Shown: in pieces, positions 1-9,174 of the stretch
How the letters are laid out: each line of letters opens with the position of its first letter
How positions within the stretch are numbered: position 1 is the first letter of the stretch
Source of the DNA: Streptomyces sparsogenes
GTDB taxonomy: Bacteria > Actinomycetota > Actinomycetes > Streptomycetales > Streptomycetaceae
Assembly (NCBI RefSeq): GCF_001704635.1
Contig: NZ_MAXF01000146.1
Location: 1 to 41,450, forward strand
Direction of reading: 5' to 3'
Length of the DNA: 41,450 nt
Program-made: the position numbers and the translations under genes
Notes under the pieces: model-generated
The model's database searches: none
What the model was told of the DNA's origin: nothing
What the model saw: only the letters and a program-made list of their open reading frames with translations

Positions 1-1284
1 TGCGCAACCTCCAACGCGGTCAAGTTCACCGAGACCGGCGCGGTCGAGCTGCGCATCGCGCCCGCCGCCGAGGATCTGCCCCGGGAGGTCCGCGAGCACG
101 GTCCCGCGATCGCCTTCCGGGTCGTGGACACCGGCATAGGGATCGCCGAGCACCAGCTCGAGGCCATCTTCGGGGCGTTCCAGCAGTCGGACGGCACCAC
201 CAGCCGCGCCTACGGCGGCACGGGCCTCGGCCTGTCCATCAGCAGGGAGATCGCCCGGCTGCTGGGCGGCGCGATACACGCCGCGAGCACCCTCGGCGAG
301 GGCAGCACCTTCAGCTTCTACCTGCCCATCGCACGGAAGGCCACCCCCGGCGCCGCCACCCCGCCGGCCCTGGAGGCGCCGCAGGCCGGCCAGGAGGAAC
401 CCCCGGCCGCCGACCAGCCCGCGCGGCGCGGTCTGCTCGTGGTCGAGGAGCGGCCGCGCGGCCTGCTGTCGCTGCTGGCCGAGAGCGTCGTCGACGGGTC
501 TGCGGACCGCGACCGGGACGGGGGAGCGCCCGTCCCGGTGCGGCTGCGCACGGCCCTGGGCCCGCAGGAAGCCGCCGCGGCCCTCGCCGCCGAGCCCTGC
601 CACTGCGTGGTCCTGGATCTCGACATGCCCGACCAGGTCGGCCTGCGGTTCCTCGAGGAACTGGGCCGGATCCCGGCCGCGGAAGGGATCCCGGTGCTCG
701 CCCACCACACGGGGCCGCTGGACCCCCACTGGGAGCGGCAGCTCGCACAGTGGTCCGAGGGCAGGCCGTGGGAGCTGCTGCCGAGCCTGGACGAGCTGCG
801 TCGGCGCATCGCGGCCCATGTGACCCCCGACGCCCGGCCCCCGGCCCGGCCCGCCGCCACGCCCGAGGTCCCGCAGGCCAGGACGGCGCCGGCGGACACG
901 CCGACCGACCTCGCCGGGCGGGTGGTCCTCGTCGTCGACGACGACACCCGCAACGTGTACGCGCTCACCGGCATCCTCGAACTGCACGGCATGCGCGTCC
1001 TGCACGCCGAGAACGGACGCGAGGGCCTGGAGACGCTGGCCCGGCACCCGGGCGTGGAACTGCTGCTGATGGATGTGATGATGCCCGAGATGGACGGCCA
1101 CACCGCGACCGCGGCGATCCGTGCCATGCCCGAGTACGCCGATCTGCCGATCATCGCGGTGACCGCGAAGGCCATGGCGGGCGACCGGGAGAAGGCGCTG
1201 GCCGCCGGGGCCAACGACTACATCACCAAGCCGCTGGACGCCGACGCGCTCGTGAGCTGCATCCGCCGCTGGTTGAACCGGTGA
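1..1284 (+). CDS. Hybrid sensor histidine kinase, C-terminal part (5' end outside window)
   Basis: The 3' part of a hybrid two-component kinase. The reading frame is open from the first base. It shows an N-box (SNAVKFTE), a G1 box (DTGIGI), the F-region and a G2 box (GGTGLGLSI) of a HATPase_c domain in about the first 105 residues. A degenerate receiver follows: it keeps VVLDLDMP but its first acidic residues read VVEERP. Near the C-terminus is an intact receiver with acidic pocket VVDDD, phospho-acceptor Asp in LLMDVMMPEMDG, a switch Thr in VTAKA and Lys in TKPLD. The role is ATP-dependent autophosphorylation and phosphorelay to its own receiver; the input domains lie upstream and cannot be seen. 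Its TGA overlaps the GTG start of the next gene, so the two are probably co-translated. The first bases may hide a frameshift (see findings). Confidence 0.9.
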   Translation, partial: CATSNAVKFTETGAVELRIAPAAEDLPREVREHGPAIAFRVVDTGIGIAEHQLEAIFGAFQQSDGTTSRAYGGTGLGLSISREIARLLGGAIHAASTLGEGSTFSFYLPIARKATPGAATPPALEAPQAGQEEPPAADQPARRGLLVVEERPRGLLSLLAESVVDGSADRDRDGGAPVPVRLRTALGPQEAAAALAAEPCHCVVLDLDMPDQVGLRFLEELGRIPAAEGIPVLAHHTGPLDPHWERQLAQWSEGRPWELLPSLDELRRRIAAHVTPDARPPARPAATPEVPQARTAPADTPTDLAGRVVLVVDDDTRNVYALTGILELHGMRVLHAENGREGLETLARHPGVELLLMDVMMPEMDGHTATAAIRAMPEYADLPIIAVTAKAMAGDREKALAAGANDYITKPLDADALVSCIRRWLNR

Positions 1285-3608
1285 GCGAGTGCGAGAAGCG
1301 CCTGGACGCGCTGGCGGCCACGGTGGCGCGGCTGCGCCAGGAGCTCGCCGAGTCACAGGAGGCCGCCGAGACGCGGGCCCTGGTCGGCATCGCCACCGGC
1401 ATCCTGGTCGAGCGCGGCCACGGCGGCCCGACGGAGGCCGCCCACCATCTGGAGGAGCTGGCGGAGGCCGCCGGGCTGCCGCTGCCGGAGCTGGCCGCGG
1501 ACATCGTCAACGGGGCCGCCGGGGACGAGGTCGCCGCGGCTTTCTCCCGCCCCTCCACCTCCTCCGACGACGGCGGGCAGCACACCTCGCCCGCCGTGCT
1601 GCGGCTGCGGTCGGCCGAGGCCGGCGCGCTCACCGAGGACCCCCAGTCCGTGGTCGACACGCTGATCGAGCAGGTGCTCGCCCCCCTCGGGGCGAGCGCG
1701 GTGGCGCTGTGGACCGTGACCTCCGGCGGCGCGCTGGCGCTGGCCGGGCACGCCGGTTTCCCCCGGGGCGAGGCATCCCGCTGGCGCTATGTGCCGCCCG
1801 GCGTCGGCGTCCCCGCCCAGCGCGTGGTGGCCGAGCGCCACCCCCAGTGGTTCGGACAGATGCCCGCCGAGGTGCCGGGCATAGGGAAGCGCCACGGCAG
1901 CGACGGCGCCCGGGCCGTGCTTCCGGCCGAGCTGGCCGGCCGCATCCTCGGCGTACTCGAGGTGTGCTGGCCCCACCCGCGGCCCCCGCTGCCCGCTCCG
2001 GTGGGCCGCCAGCTGAACGCGCTGGCCGACCTGTGCGCCCACACCCTGCCGGACTCCCAGGCCACCGCGGCCGGCCCCGCCGAGGACCCGGTGGTCCCGG
2101 AGAACGCCCTGATGGACCTGGCCGACGGCCTGCTCGACCCGGTGCTGGTGCTGCGGCCCCTGCTCGACGAGCACGACCACGTGGTCGACTTCGCCATCGC
2201 GTACGTCAACGAGCGCTTCGCCGACCCGGCCGGCCGGCCACGCTCCATGATCACGGGCCTGCGGCTGCTGGAGGCGTACCCGCTCGCGGCCCGTGAAGGC
2301 GGGCTGTACGAACACGTCCTGCGGGTCCACGCGACCGGCGAACCGTTCCGCGCCGAGCGGACGGCCCTGACCACCCTGGCCGACGACAGGTCCATCACCG
2401 GGATCGCCACCGTCGGCATCGGCCGGTACGGCGACGCGGTGCTGCTCAGCTGGCGGCTGGAGAACGAGGCCGCCCGGCTCGCCGCCCTGCTGGAACACGT
2501 CCAGCGCCTCGGCCGCATCGGCGGCTTCCAGCAGGACGTGATCAGCGGGGAGATCCTCTGGGACAGCCAGCTCTTCTCGCTCTTCGGCCGCCCGCCCACC
2601 GCCGCCCCCGTGCCCCTGGAGCGGCTGGCCGAACACGCGCACCCCGACGACTCGGTGGCCATCGGGCGGTTCCTGCGCACCCTGCTCCACCACCGCCACT
2701 CCGCGTCCACGGCCTTCCGGCTCCGGCGTACCGACGGGGCGATGCGCCACATGCGCGTCGTCGCCGAGCCGGTGGCCGACCCGGCCGGCCGGCTGCTCGC
2801 GGTGCGCGGGGCCTACCAGGACTTCTCAACCCAGCACTGGACGGAAGTGGCCCTCGCGGCCACCCGCGACAAGCTCGCCGACACCGAGCAGCAGGCCGAG
2901 GAACGCAACCGCCTGGCCCTCCAGCTCCAGCGGGCCATCATGCCCTCGTCCCCCGCCCCGGTCGACATCACCGGGCTGCACGTGGCGGTGCGCTACCGCC
3001 CGGCCGAGGAGGGGCACCTGGTGGGCGGCGACTGGTACGACGCCGTGGTCCTGCCCGGCAAGAAGGTGCTGCTCGCGGTCGGTGACGTGGCCGGACACGG
3101 CATCGAGGCGGCCACCGGCATGGTGGTCCTGCGCAATGCGCTGCGCGGGCTGGCCGCCACCGGCTGCGGCCCGGCCCAACTGCTGGGCTGGCTCAACAGC
3201 GTCGCCCACCACCTCACCGAGCATGTGACGGCCACCGTGGTCTGCGGCATCTACGACCCGGTGACCCAGACGCTGCGGTGGGCGCGGGCCGGCCACCCGC
3301 CGCCCGTGCTGATCCGCGACGGGGAGGCCACCGCCCTTCCGCTGCCGGGCGGCATCCTGCTCGGCGCCGTCGCGGAGGCCCGCTACGAGGAACACCGGAT
3401 CGACCTGTCGTCCGGGGACCGGCTGATGATGTACACCGACGGGCTGATCGAGCGGCGGGACACCTCCGTGGAGAAGTCGCTCGAACAACTGCTGGCCATC
3501 GCCGGCGCGGCCCCGCCGGAGCTCGGGGAACACCTCGACCTCCTGCTGACGCACGCGCGGTCCGACACCGACGACGACACCTGTCTGATCGGGATCGACG
3601 TGAACTGA
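1281..3608 (+). CDS. ANTAR-GAF-PAS-PP2C (SpoIIE-type) protein phosphatase
   Basis: A 775-residue multidomain serine phosphatase. The GTG start is chosen because it overlaps the stop of the kinase gene (GTGA). The first 80 residues are a coiled coil followed by an ANTAR-like segment (TRALVGIATGILVERG onward), a fold known to bind RNA. A GAF-like domain spans about 120-260, PAS-like domains about 270-390 and 400-515, and a PP2C/SpoIIE domain about 540-775 with GGDWYDAV, VGDVAGHGIEAA and a terminal DTDDDTCLIGI metal-binding stretch. Such proteins dephosphorylate STAS anti-anti-sigma factors and so release SigB/F-type sigma factors. A sigma gene and an RsbW-like gene lie immediately downstream, which supports that role; the actual substrate is inferred. 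An N-terminal ANTAR on a phosphatase is uncommon in my knowledge. Confidence 0.88.
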   Translation: MSECEKRLDALAATVARLRQELAESQEAAETRALVGIATGILVERGHGGPTEAAHHLEELAEAAGLPLPELAADIVNGAAGDEVAAAFSRPSTSSDDGGQHTSPAVLRLRSAEAGALTEDPQSVVDTLIEQVLAPLGASAVALWTVTSGGALALAGHAGFPRGEASRWRYVPPGVGVPAQRVVAERHPQWFGQMPAEVPGIGKRHGSDGARAVLPAELAGRILGVLEVCWPHPRPPLPAPVGRQLNALADLCAHTLPDSQATAAGPAEDPVVPENALMDLADGLLDPVLVLRPLLDEHDHVVDFAIAYVNERFADPAGRPRSMITGLRLLEAYPLAAREGGLYEHVLRVHATGEPFRAERTALTTLADDRSITGIATVGIGRYGDAVLLSWRLENEAARLAALLEHVQRLGRIGGFQQDVISGEILWDSQLFSLFGRPPTAAPVPLERLAEHAHPDDSVAIGRFLRTLLHHRHSASTAFRLRRTDGAMRHMRVVAEPVADPAGRLLAVRGAYQDFSTQHWTEVALAATRDKLADTEQQAEERNRLALQLQRAIMPSSPAPVDITGLHVAVRYRPAEEGHLVGGDWYDAVVLPGKKVLLAVGDVAGHGIEAATGMVVLRNALRGLAATGCGPAQLLGWLNSVAHHLTEHVTATVVCGIYDPVTQTLRWARAGHPPPVLIRDGEATALPLPGGILLGAVAEARYEEHRIDLSSGDRLMMYTDGLIERRDTSVEKSLEQLLAIAGAAPPELGEHLDLLLTHARSDTDDDTCLIGIDVN

Positions 3609-3625
3609 CCCCACGAGCCCGCGCC

Positions 3626-4483
3626 TCAGCGGGCGGTGAGCAGTCCGGCGCGCAGCCGGGCGATGGTCCGGCTCAGCAGGCGCGAGACATGCATCTGGGA
3701 GACGCCGAGCCGCTCGCCGATCTGCGCCTGGGTGAGCTCGTCGACGAACCGCATGTGGAGCAGCCGGCGGTCCCGCTCGTCGAGTTCGGCGATCAGCGGT
3801 GCCAGGGCGTGGTAGTTCTCCACGAGTTCCATGGCGGGGTCGTCGGCGCCGATGAAGTCGGCCAGCACGGCCTCCCCGTCCTGGTCGTCGCCGTTCAAGG
3901 TGGCGTCCAGGGAGGCGGTGCTCTTGCCGTTCGAGGCTATCCGCGCCTCGATGACCTCCTCCTCGGACAGGTCCATCAGCGCCGCCAGCTCGCTCACCGT
4001 GGGGGTCCGCCCGAGGCGCGAGCTGAGCTCGTCCGTCGCCTTCATGAGCTCGGCGCGGGCCTCCTGCAACCGCCGCGGCACATGGACCGCCCAGGTCGAA
4101 TCCCGGAAGAACCGCTTGATCTCGCCCACGATGTAGGGCACCGCGAACGTGGTGAACTCCACCTCGCGGGACAGGTCGAAGCGGTCGATCGCCTTGATCA
4201 GACCGATCATGCCGACCTGGACGATGTCCTCCATCTCGTCGCCGTGGCCGCGGAAGCGCCGGGCGGCGAAGCGGACCAGCGACATGTTCATCTCGATGAG
4301 GGTGTTGCGCACGTAAGCGTATTCGTGCGTGCCCTCCTCAAGGTTGTTCAGCTGGTCGAAGAGGGACTTTGACAGGGCTCGGGCGTCCCTCGGCGCCACG
4401 CTCCGCGGTTCCACCCCGTGCGGCAATCCCGTCAGGCTGGTGGTGTCGTTCGCCGTGGTCATGCTCGCCGCGAGCACCGTCAT
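3626..4483 (-). CDS. RNA polymerase sigma factor, SigB/SigF/SigG type
   Basis: A 285-residue group 3 sigma factor. The ATG is preceded by a strong ribosome site (GGGAGGGG, 2-9 bases upstream region). Region 2 is visible as FRGHGDEMEDIVQVGMIGL and IDRFDLSREVEFTTFAVPYI, followed by GEIKRFFRDSTWAVHVPRR. Region 3 reads LGRTPTVSELAALMDLS, and region 4 ends in a helix-turn-helix (TQAQIGERLGVSQMHVSRLL). It directs polymerase to stress or developmental promoters and is normally held by an RsbW-like ATPase. It converges on the phosphatase gene with only 17 bases between stops and diverges from an RsbW-like gene, an arrangement typical of a partner-switching locus. Which of the many Streptomyces paralogues this is cannot be decided from sequence alone. 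Confidence 0.93.
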   Translation of the reverse strand: MTVLAASMTTANDTTSLTGLPHGVEPRSVAPRDARALSKSLFDQLNNLEEGTHEYAYVRNTLIEMNMSLVRFAARRFRGHGDEMEDIVQVGMIGLIKAIDRFDLSREVEFTTFAVPYIVGEIKRFFRDSTWAVHVPRRLQEARAELMKATDELSSRLGRTPTVSELAALMDLSEEEVIEARIASNGKSTASLDATLNGDDQDGEAVLADFIGADDPAMELVENYHALAPLIAELDERDRRLLHMRFVDELTQAQIGERLGVSQMHVSRLLSRTIARLRAGLLTAR

Positions 4484-4661
4484 AACCCCTCCCTGCTCTG
4501 GCCGGGCCGGCCGCCGATTGCTTATGAGGCGCTTCTGTCCCGTCATTCGCGAGGTATGCCTACGACTTCGCACATGATTCTGCGGATCGGCCTGTCCGGC
4601 ACGGCGGGTGAGTGAGCGCGGCGTCGCAGGGAAGCCGGAGAGGGAGGCGAAGGACCGCGCC

Positions 4662-4670
4662 GGAGGGAGG
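4662..4670 (+). promoter_or_regulatory. Ribosome binding site deciding the GTG start of the RsbW-like gene
   Basis: GGAGGGAGG lies 4 bases before a GTG at 4675. This favours the GTG over an in-frame upstream start at 4612, which has no such site. Confidence 0.6.
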
Positions 4671-4674
4671 CCAT

Positions 4675-5067
4675 GTGACCACCGTCGACAGCCATATGTC
4701 GGTGCGCACCAGCCCGGGCACCGCTGCGGTGGCACGCGACGCCGTGCGGAAGCTGCTCAGTCGGCACCGGCCGGCGGTGAGCGCGGGGTTCCTCAACGAC
4801 GCGCTGCTGGTCACCTCCGAGCTGACCACCAACGCCCTGCGCCACGCAGGGGGGATCACCGTCTTCGGGTGCGTGGTCCGGGGGAAGCGGCTGGAGATCA
4901 CGGTGGAGGACGCCAGCGACGCCCTCCCCACCGCACGTCCGCCCGACGACCCGGCCGTGCCCGGCGGCCACGGCTGGCCCATGGTGTGCAGGCTGGCCGC
5001 CGAGGTGACCGTGAGCCCGCTGCCCGGCGGCGGCAAGCGTATACGGGCCCTCCTGCCACTGAGCTGA
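4675..5067 (+). CDS. RsbW-like ATP-binding protein (HATPase_c_2), probable anti-sigma or switch kinase
   Basis: A 130-residue single-domain protein of the GHKL ATPase fold. The N-box is seen as SELTTNALRHAGG, a G1-like DAS motif follows at VEDASDALP, and the G2 loop is the degenerate GGHGWPMV. In Streptomyces such small ATPases act as anti-sigma factors or serine kinases of STAS proteins. It diverges from the sigma gene at 4483 with about 190 bases between, so the sigma factor is the obvious candidate partner, but this is inference from position. Streptomyces genomes carry dozens of these proteins and many do not act on their neighbour. Confidence 0.82.
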   Translation: MTTVDSHMSVRTSPGTAAVARDAVRKLLSRHRPAVSAGFLNDALLVTSELTTNALRHAGGITVFGCVVRGKRLEITVEDASDALPTARPPDDPAVPGGHGWPMVCRLAAEVTVSPLPGGGKRIRALLPLS

Positions 5068-5153
5068 CCCACGCCCCCGGTGAGCGGCGGAGACCGGCGC
5101 CGCCGGGGACCGCCGTCCACCCGCGAGTTAACGCGGTGGAAACGCCGCGGAAC

Positions 5154-5159
5154 TAGGGT
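5154..5159 (+). promoter_or_regulatory. Possible -10 element of the urease operon
   Basis: TAGGGT resembles an actinomycete -10 box and lies about 80 bases before ureA. No convincing -35 is seen at the right spacing, so this is weak. A small inverted repeat (CGCGG ... CCGCG) sits just before it at about 5132-5149. Confidence 0.25.
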
Positions 5160-5238
5160 CCGTCACCAGGCGCCGCCGGCGGGCGCCCCCTTCGAGGACG
5201 GGCCCCGGGGGGACGGGACGAGTGGTGAGGTGGGAAGC

Positions 5239-5541
5239 GTGCGACTGACCCCGCACGAGCAGGAACGCCTGCTCATCCATGTGGCGGCCGACGTGGCGGA
5301 GAAGCGGCGGGCCCGCGGCGTGCTGCTCAACCACCCCGAGGCCGTGGCGCTGATCACCGCGCACATCCTGGAGGGCGCCCGCGACGGCCGCACCGTCGCC
5401 GAACTCATGTCCTCGGGCCGCGAGGTGCTCACCCGCGAGGAGGTCATGGAGGGGATCCCCGAGATGATCCCCGACGTCCAGGTCGAGGCCACCTTCCCGG
5501 ACGGCACCAAACTCGTCACCGTCCACCAGCCCATAGCCTGA
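5239..5541 (+). CDS. ureA: Urease subunit gamma
   Basis: A 100-residue protein, exactly the usual length of UreA. It begins with the family-typical (V/M)RLTPHEQERLLIH after a GTG preceded by GAGGTGGGA. It contains LNHPEAVALI and the conserved EEVMEGIPEMIPDVQVEATFPDGT and ends at HQPIA. It forms the urease trimer with UreB and UreC in the cytoplasm; urease hydrolyses urea to ammonia and carbamate. It is the first gene of ureABC, followed after 16 bases by ureB. An in-frame upstream extension to 5080 is rejected because it is not part of the family. Confidence 0.97.
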   Translation: MRLTPHEQERLLIHVAADVAEKRRARGVLLNHPEAVALITAHILEGARDGRTVAELMSSGREVLTREEVMEGIPEMIPDVQVEATFPDGTKLVTVHQPIA

Positions 5542-5557
5542 CGGAGGGGCGTCCGCC

Positions 5558-5869
5558 GTGATTCCCGGGGAGATCCTGCACGCCGAGGAGCCGGTCCGCC
5601 TCAACGAGGGCCGGCCCGTCACCCGTCTCACCGTGCTCAACGCCGCCGACCGGCCCGTCCAGGTCGGCTCCCACTACCACTTCGCCGAGGCGAACCCCGG
5701 CCTCGACTTCGACCGCGCCGCCGCCCGCGGCAAGCGCCTGGACATCGCCGCGGGCACCGCCGTGCGCTTCGAGCCCGGCATCCCCGTCGAGGTCGGCCTG
5801 GTCCCGATCGCGGGGGAGCGGATCGTGCCGGGGCTGCGCGGCGAGACGGGAGGCCCCCTCGATGACTGA
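5558..5869 (+). CDS. ureB: Urease subunit beta
   Basis: A 103-residue protein of normal UreB length, starting with GTG (IPGEI follows directly, as is usual for the family). Hallmarks are NAADRPVQVGSHYHFAEANP, FDRAAARGKRLDIAAGTAVRFEPG and the C-terminal LVPIAGERIVPGLRG. It is a structural subunit of the urease trimer and helps form the flap side of the active site. Its 3' end overlaps ureC by 8 bases (ATGACTGA), pointing to translational coupling. The subunit is separate from gamma, as in most bacteria and unlike the fused form in Helicobacter. Confidence 0.97.
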   Translation: MIPGEILHAEEPVRLNEGRPVTRLTVLNAADRPVQVGSHYHFAEANPGLDFDRAAARGKRLDIAAGTAVRFEPGIPVEVGLVPIAGERIVPGLRGETGGPLDD

Positions 5870-7583
5870 GCTCGACCGCGCCGCCTACGCGGACCTCTTC
5901 GGCCCCACCGTCGGCGACCGCATACGGCTCGCCGACACCGACCTCCTCGTGGAGATCGAGGAGGACCGCGCGGGCGGCCCCGGTCGCGCCGGGGACGAAG
6001 CGGTCTTCGGCGGCGGCAAGGTGATCCGCGAGTCCATGGGCCAGTCCCGGGCCACCCGCGCCGACGGCACCCCCGACACCGTGATCACCGGCGCGGTGAT
6101 CCTGGACCACTGGGGGATCGTCAAGGCCGACGTCGGCCTGCGGGACGGGCGGATCACCGGCATCGGCAAGGCCGGGAACCCGGACACCATGGACGGAGTC
6201 CACCCCGACCTCGTCATCGGCCCGGAGACCGAGGTCATCGCGGGCAACGGCAGGATCCTCACCGCCGGGGCCATCGACGCCCACGTCCACTTCATCTCCC
6301 CGACCGTCGTCGAGGAGGCCCTGGCCGCGGGCATCACCACCCTGGTCGGCGGCGGCACCGGACCCGCCGAGGGCACCAAGGCGACCACCATCACCCCGGG
6401 CCCCTGGCACCTTGCCCGGATGTTCGAGGCGCTGGAGGCCTACCCCGTCAACATCGGCCTGCTCGGCAAGGGCAACACCGTCTCCCGCGAGGCGATGCGC
6501 TCCCAACTGCGCGGCGGCGCCCTCGGATTCAAGATCCACGAAGACTGGGGGGCCACCCCCGCCGCCATCGACGCGTGTCTGGACGTGTGCGAGGAGAGCG
6601 GCGCCCAGCTCGCCATCCACACCGACACCCTCAACGAGGCGGGTTTCGTCGGCGACACCCTCGCCGCCATCGCCGGGCGCTCCATCCACGCCTACCACAC
6701 CGAGGGCGCCGGCGGCGGACACGCCCCGGACATCATCACCGTGGTCTCCCAGCCGAACGTGCTGCCCAGCTCCACCAACCCGACCCGGCCGCACACCGTC
6801 AACACCGTCGAGGAACACCTCGACATGCTGATGGTCTGCCACCATCTGAACCCCGCCGTCCCCGAGGACCTCGCCTTCGCCGAGTCCCGCATCCGGCCGA
6901 CCACCATCGCGGCCGAGGACATCCTGCACGACCTCGGCGCCATCTCCATCATCTCCTCCGACTCCCAGGCCATGGGCCGGGTCGGCGAGGTCGTGCTGCG
7001 CACCTGGCAGACCGCCCACGTCATGAAGCGCCGACGCGGGGCCCTGCCCGGCGACGGCCGGGCCGACAACCACCGGGCACGCCGCTACGTCGCCAAGTAC
7101 ACCATCAATCCGGCCGTCGCCCAGGGCCTGGACGGGGAGATCGGCTCCGTGGAGACCGGAAAGCTGGCCGACCTGGTGCTGTGGGACCCGGCGTTCTTCG
7201 GCGTCAAGCCGGAACTGGTCCTCAAGGGCGGCCAGATCGCGTACGCCCAGATGGGCGACGCCAACGCCTCCATCCCCACGCCCCAGCCGGTGCTGCCCCG
7301 CCCCATGTTCGGCGCCCTCGGCCGCGCTCCGGCCGGGAACTCGCTCAACTTCGTCACCCGGACCGCGCTCGACGACGGGCTGGTGGAGCGGCTGGGTCTC
7401 GGCAAGCGGTTCGCCCCCATCCGCGGTACGCGCGGCGTCACCAAGGCCGACATGCGGGAGAACGACGCCCGCCCGCGCGTCGAGGTCGACCCCGACACCT
7501 TCACGGTGACCATCGACGGCGAGCCGGTCGAACCGGCCCCGGCCGCGGAACTGCCCATGGCCCAGCGCTACTTCCTCTTCTGA
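5862..7583 (+). CDS. ureC: Urease subunit alpha (catalytic)
   Basis: A 573-residue catalytic subunit of full length. Nickel and active-site residues are all present: the HVH pair in DAHVHFISP, the Lys to be carbamylated in GFKIHEDWG (Lys224, matching Lys217 of the Klebsiella enzyme plus 7), the nickel His in YHTEGAGGGHAPD (about His279), the mobile flap Cys326-His327 in VCHHLNP, and the nickel Asp in SSDSQAMGRVGE. It should therefore be an active nickel urease once loaded by UreDFG. The ATG overlaps the end of ureB. The stop codon lies inside the first unit of a short tandem repeat that runs to the ureF ribosome site. Confidence 0.98.
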   Translation: MTELDRAAYADLFGPTVGDRIRLADTDLLVEIEEDRAGGPGRAGDEAVFGGGKVIRESMGQSRATRADGTPDTVITGAVILDHWGIVKADVGLRDGRITGIGKAGNPDTMDGVHPDLVIGPETEVIAGNGRILTAGAIDAHVHFISPTVVEEALAAGITTLVGGGTGPAEGTKATTITPGPWHLARMFEALEAYPVNIGLLGKGNTVSREAMRSQLRGGALGFKIHEDWGATPAAIDACLDVCEESGAQLAIHTDTLNEAGFVGDTLAAIAGRSIHAYHTEGAGGGHAPDIITVVSQPNVLPSSTNPTRPHTVNTVEEHLDMLMVCHHLNPAVPEDLAFAESRIRPTTIAAEDILHDLGAISIISSDSQAMGRVGEVVLRTWQTAHVMKRRRGALPGDGRADNHRARRYVAKYTINPAVAQGLDGEIGSVETGKLADLVLWDPAFFGVKPELVLKGGQIAYAQMGDANASIPTPQPVLPRPMFGALGRAPAGNSLNFVTRTALDDGLVERLGLGKRFAPIRGTRGVTKADMRENDARPRVEVDPDTFTVTIDGEPVEPAPAAELPMAQRYFLF

Positions 7584-7632
7584 CCTCTTCTGATCTCTTC
7601 TGAACCTTCTGACCTCTTCCGGCCTCTTCTGG
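7574..7632 (+). repeat. Six imperfect tandem copies of a 10-base unit (CCTCTTCTGA) between ureC and ureF
   Basis: Units start at 7574, 7584, 7594, 7604 (9 bases), 7613 and 7623. The first holds the last codons and TGA stop of ureC; the last leads into the GGGGG ribosome site of ureF. The transcribed RNA is very pyrimidine-rich. Confidence 0.9.
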
Positions 7633-7640
7633 GGGTGCCC

Positions 7641-8339
7641 ATGCCGACGACACCCGGGAACCCCGCCGCGCGGGCGGCCCTGCTCGTCCTCGCCGACGGC
7701 CGCTTCCCCGCCGGGGGCCACGCGCACTCCGGGGGTGCCGAGGCCGCGGTCGAGGCCGGCCGGATCCGGGACGCGGGAACCCTGGAGGAGTTCTGCCGGG
7801 GCCGGCTGCACACCGCCGGGCTCACGGCCGCCGGGCTCGCCGCCGCGGCCGCCGCCGGGCTCGACCCGCTCGCCCTCGACGAGGCCGCCGACGCCCGTAC
7901 CCCGTCCCCCGCCCTGCGCGCCACCGCGCGGCGGCTCGGCCGCCAGATGATGCGCGCCGCACGGGCCACCTGGCCCGGCCCCGGGCTCGACGCGCTCGCC
8001 GCCGCCCGGCCGCGCGGCGCCCACCAGCCGGTCGTCCTCGGCCTCGCCGTCCGCGCCGCCGGGGCCGGCCCGCCGGACGCCGCGCACATCGCCGCCTACG
8101 AGTCGGTCAGCGGGCCCGCGACCGCCGCCGTACGGCTGCTGAGCCTGGACCCGTACGAGGCCACCGCCGTGCTCGCCCGCCTCGTCCCCGACATCGACCA
8201 GGTCGCGGCGCGGGCCGCCGAGGCGGCCCGGCGGGCCCTCGACGAGGGCCCGGACGCGCTGCCCGCCGCCTCGGCGCCGCTGCTCGACATCACCGCCGAG
8301 GCGCACGCGGCCTGGCCCGTACGCCTCTTCGCGTCCTGA
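7641..8339 (+). CDS. ureF: Urease accessory protein UreF
   Basis: A 232-residue accessory protein. The N-terminal LLVLADGRFPAGGHAHSGG matches the UreF core LQLADSxFPxGxxxHSxG. The rest is alanine-rich and helical, as usual for actinomycete UreF. UreF joins UreD and UreG on apo-urease and gates nickel delivery, acting as the checkpoint of the GTPase. ATG at 7641 is chosen because GGGGG lies just before it; a GTG two codons upstream is the alternative. The gene follows ureC by 57 bases occupied by the tandem repeat. Confidence 0.93.
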   Translation: MPTTPGNPAARAALLVLADGRFPAGGHAHSGGAEAAVEAGRIRDAGTLEEFCRGRLHTAGLTAAGLAAAAAAGLDPLALDEAADARTPSPALRATARRLGRQMMRAARATWPGPGLDALAAARPRGAHQPVVLGLAVRAAGAGPPDAAHIAAYESVSGPATAAVRLLSLDPYEATAVLARLVPDIDQVAARAAEAARRALDEGPDALPAASAPLLDITAEAHAAWPVRLFAS

Positions 8340-8451
8340 GCGCCGCGGCGGCGCGCCCCGCCCCCGCCCCCGCCCCCGCCCCCGCGCGCCCCGCCCCCCG
8401 CCCCGTTCCCGAGCCCCGCCCCGAACCGCGCCCCCTACTCCCGGAGCCGTC
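8340..8451 (+). repeat. C-rich simple repeat between ureF and ureG
   Basis: A low-complexity stretch with repeated CCCCCG hexamers (about 8357-8388), followed by more C-rich sequence up to the ureG start. No hairpin terminator or clear promoter is seen, so ureFG are probably one transcript. Confidence 0.6.

Positions 8452-9170
<719 letters not shown>

Positions 9171-9174
<4 letters not shown>

Noticed and set aside
3278..4372. A plus-strand frame of 364 codons over the sigma factor gene
   Set aside because: Antisense to the sigma gene; no domain and no ribosome site.
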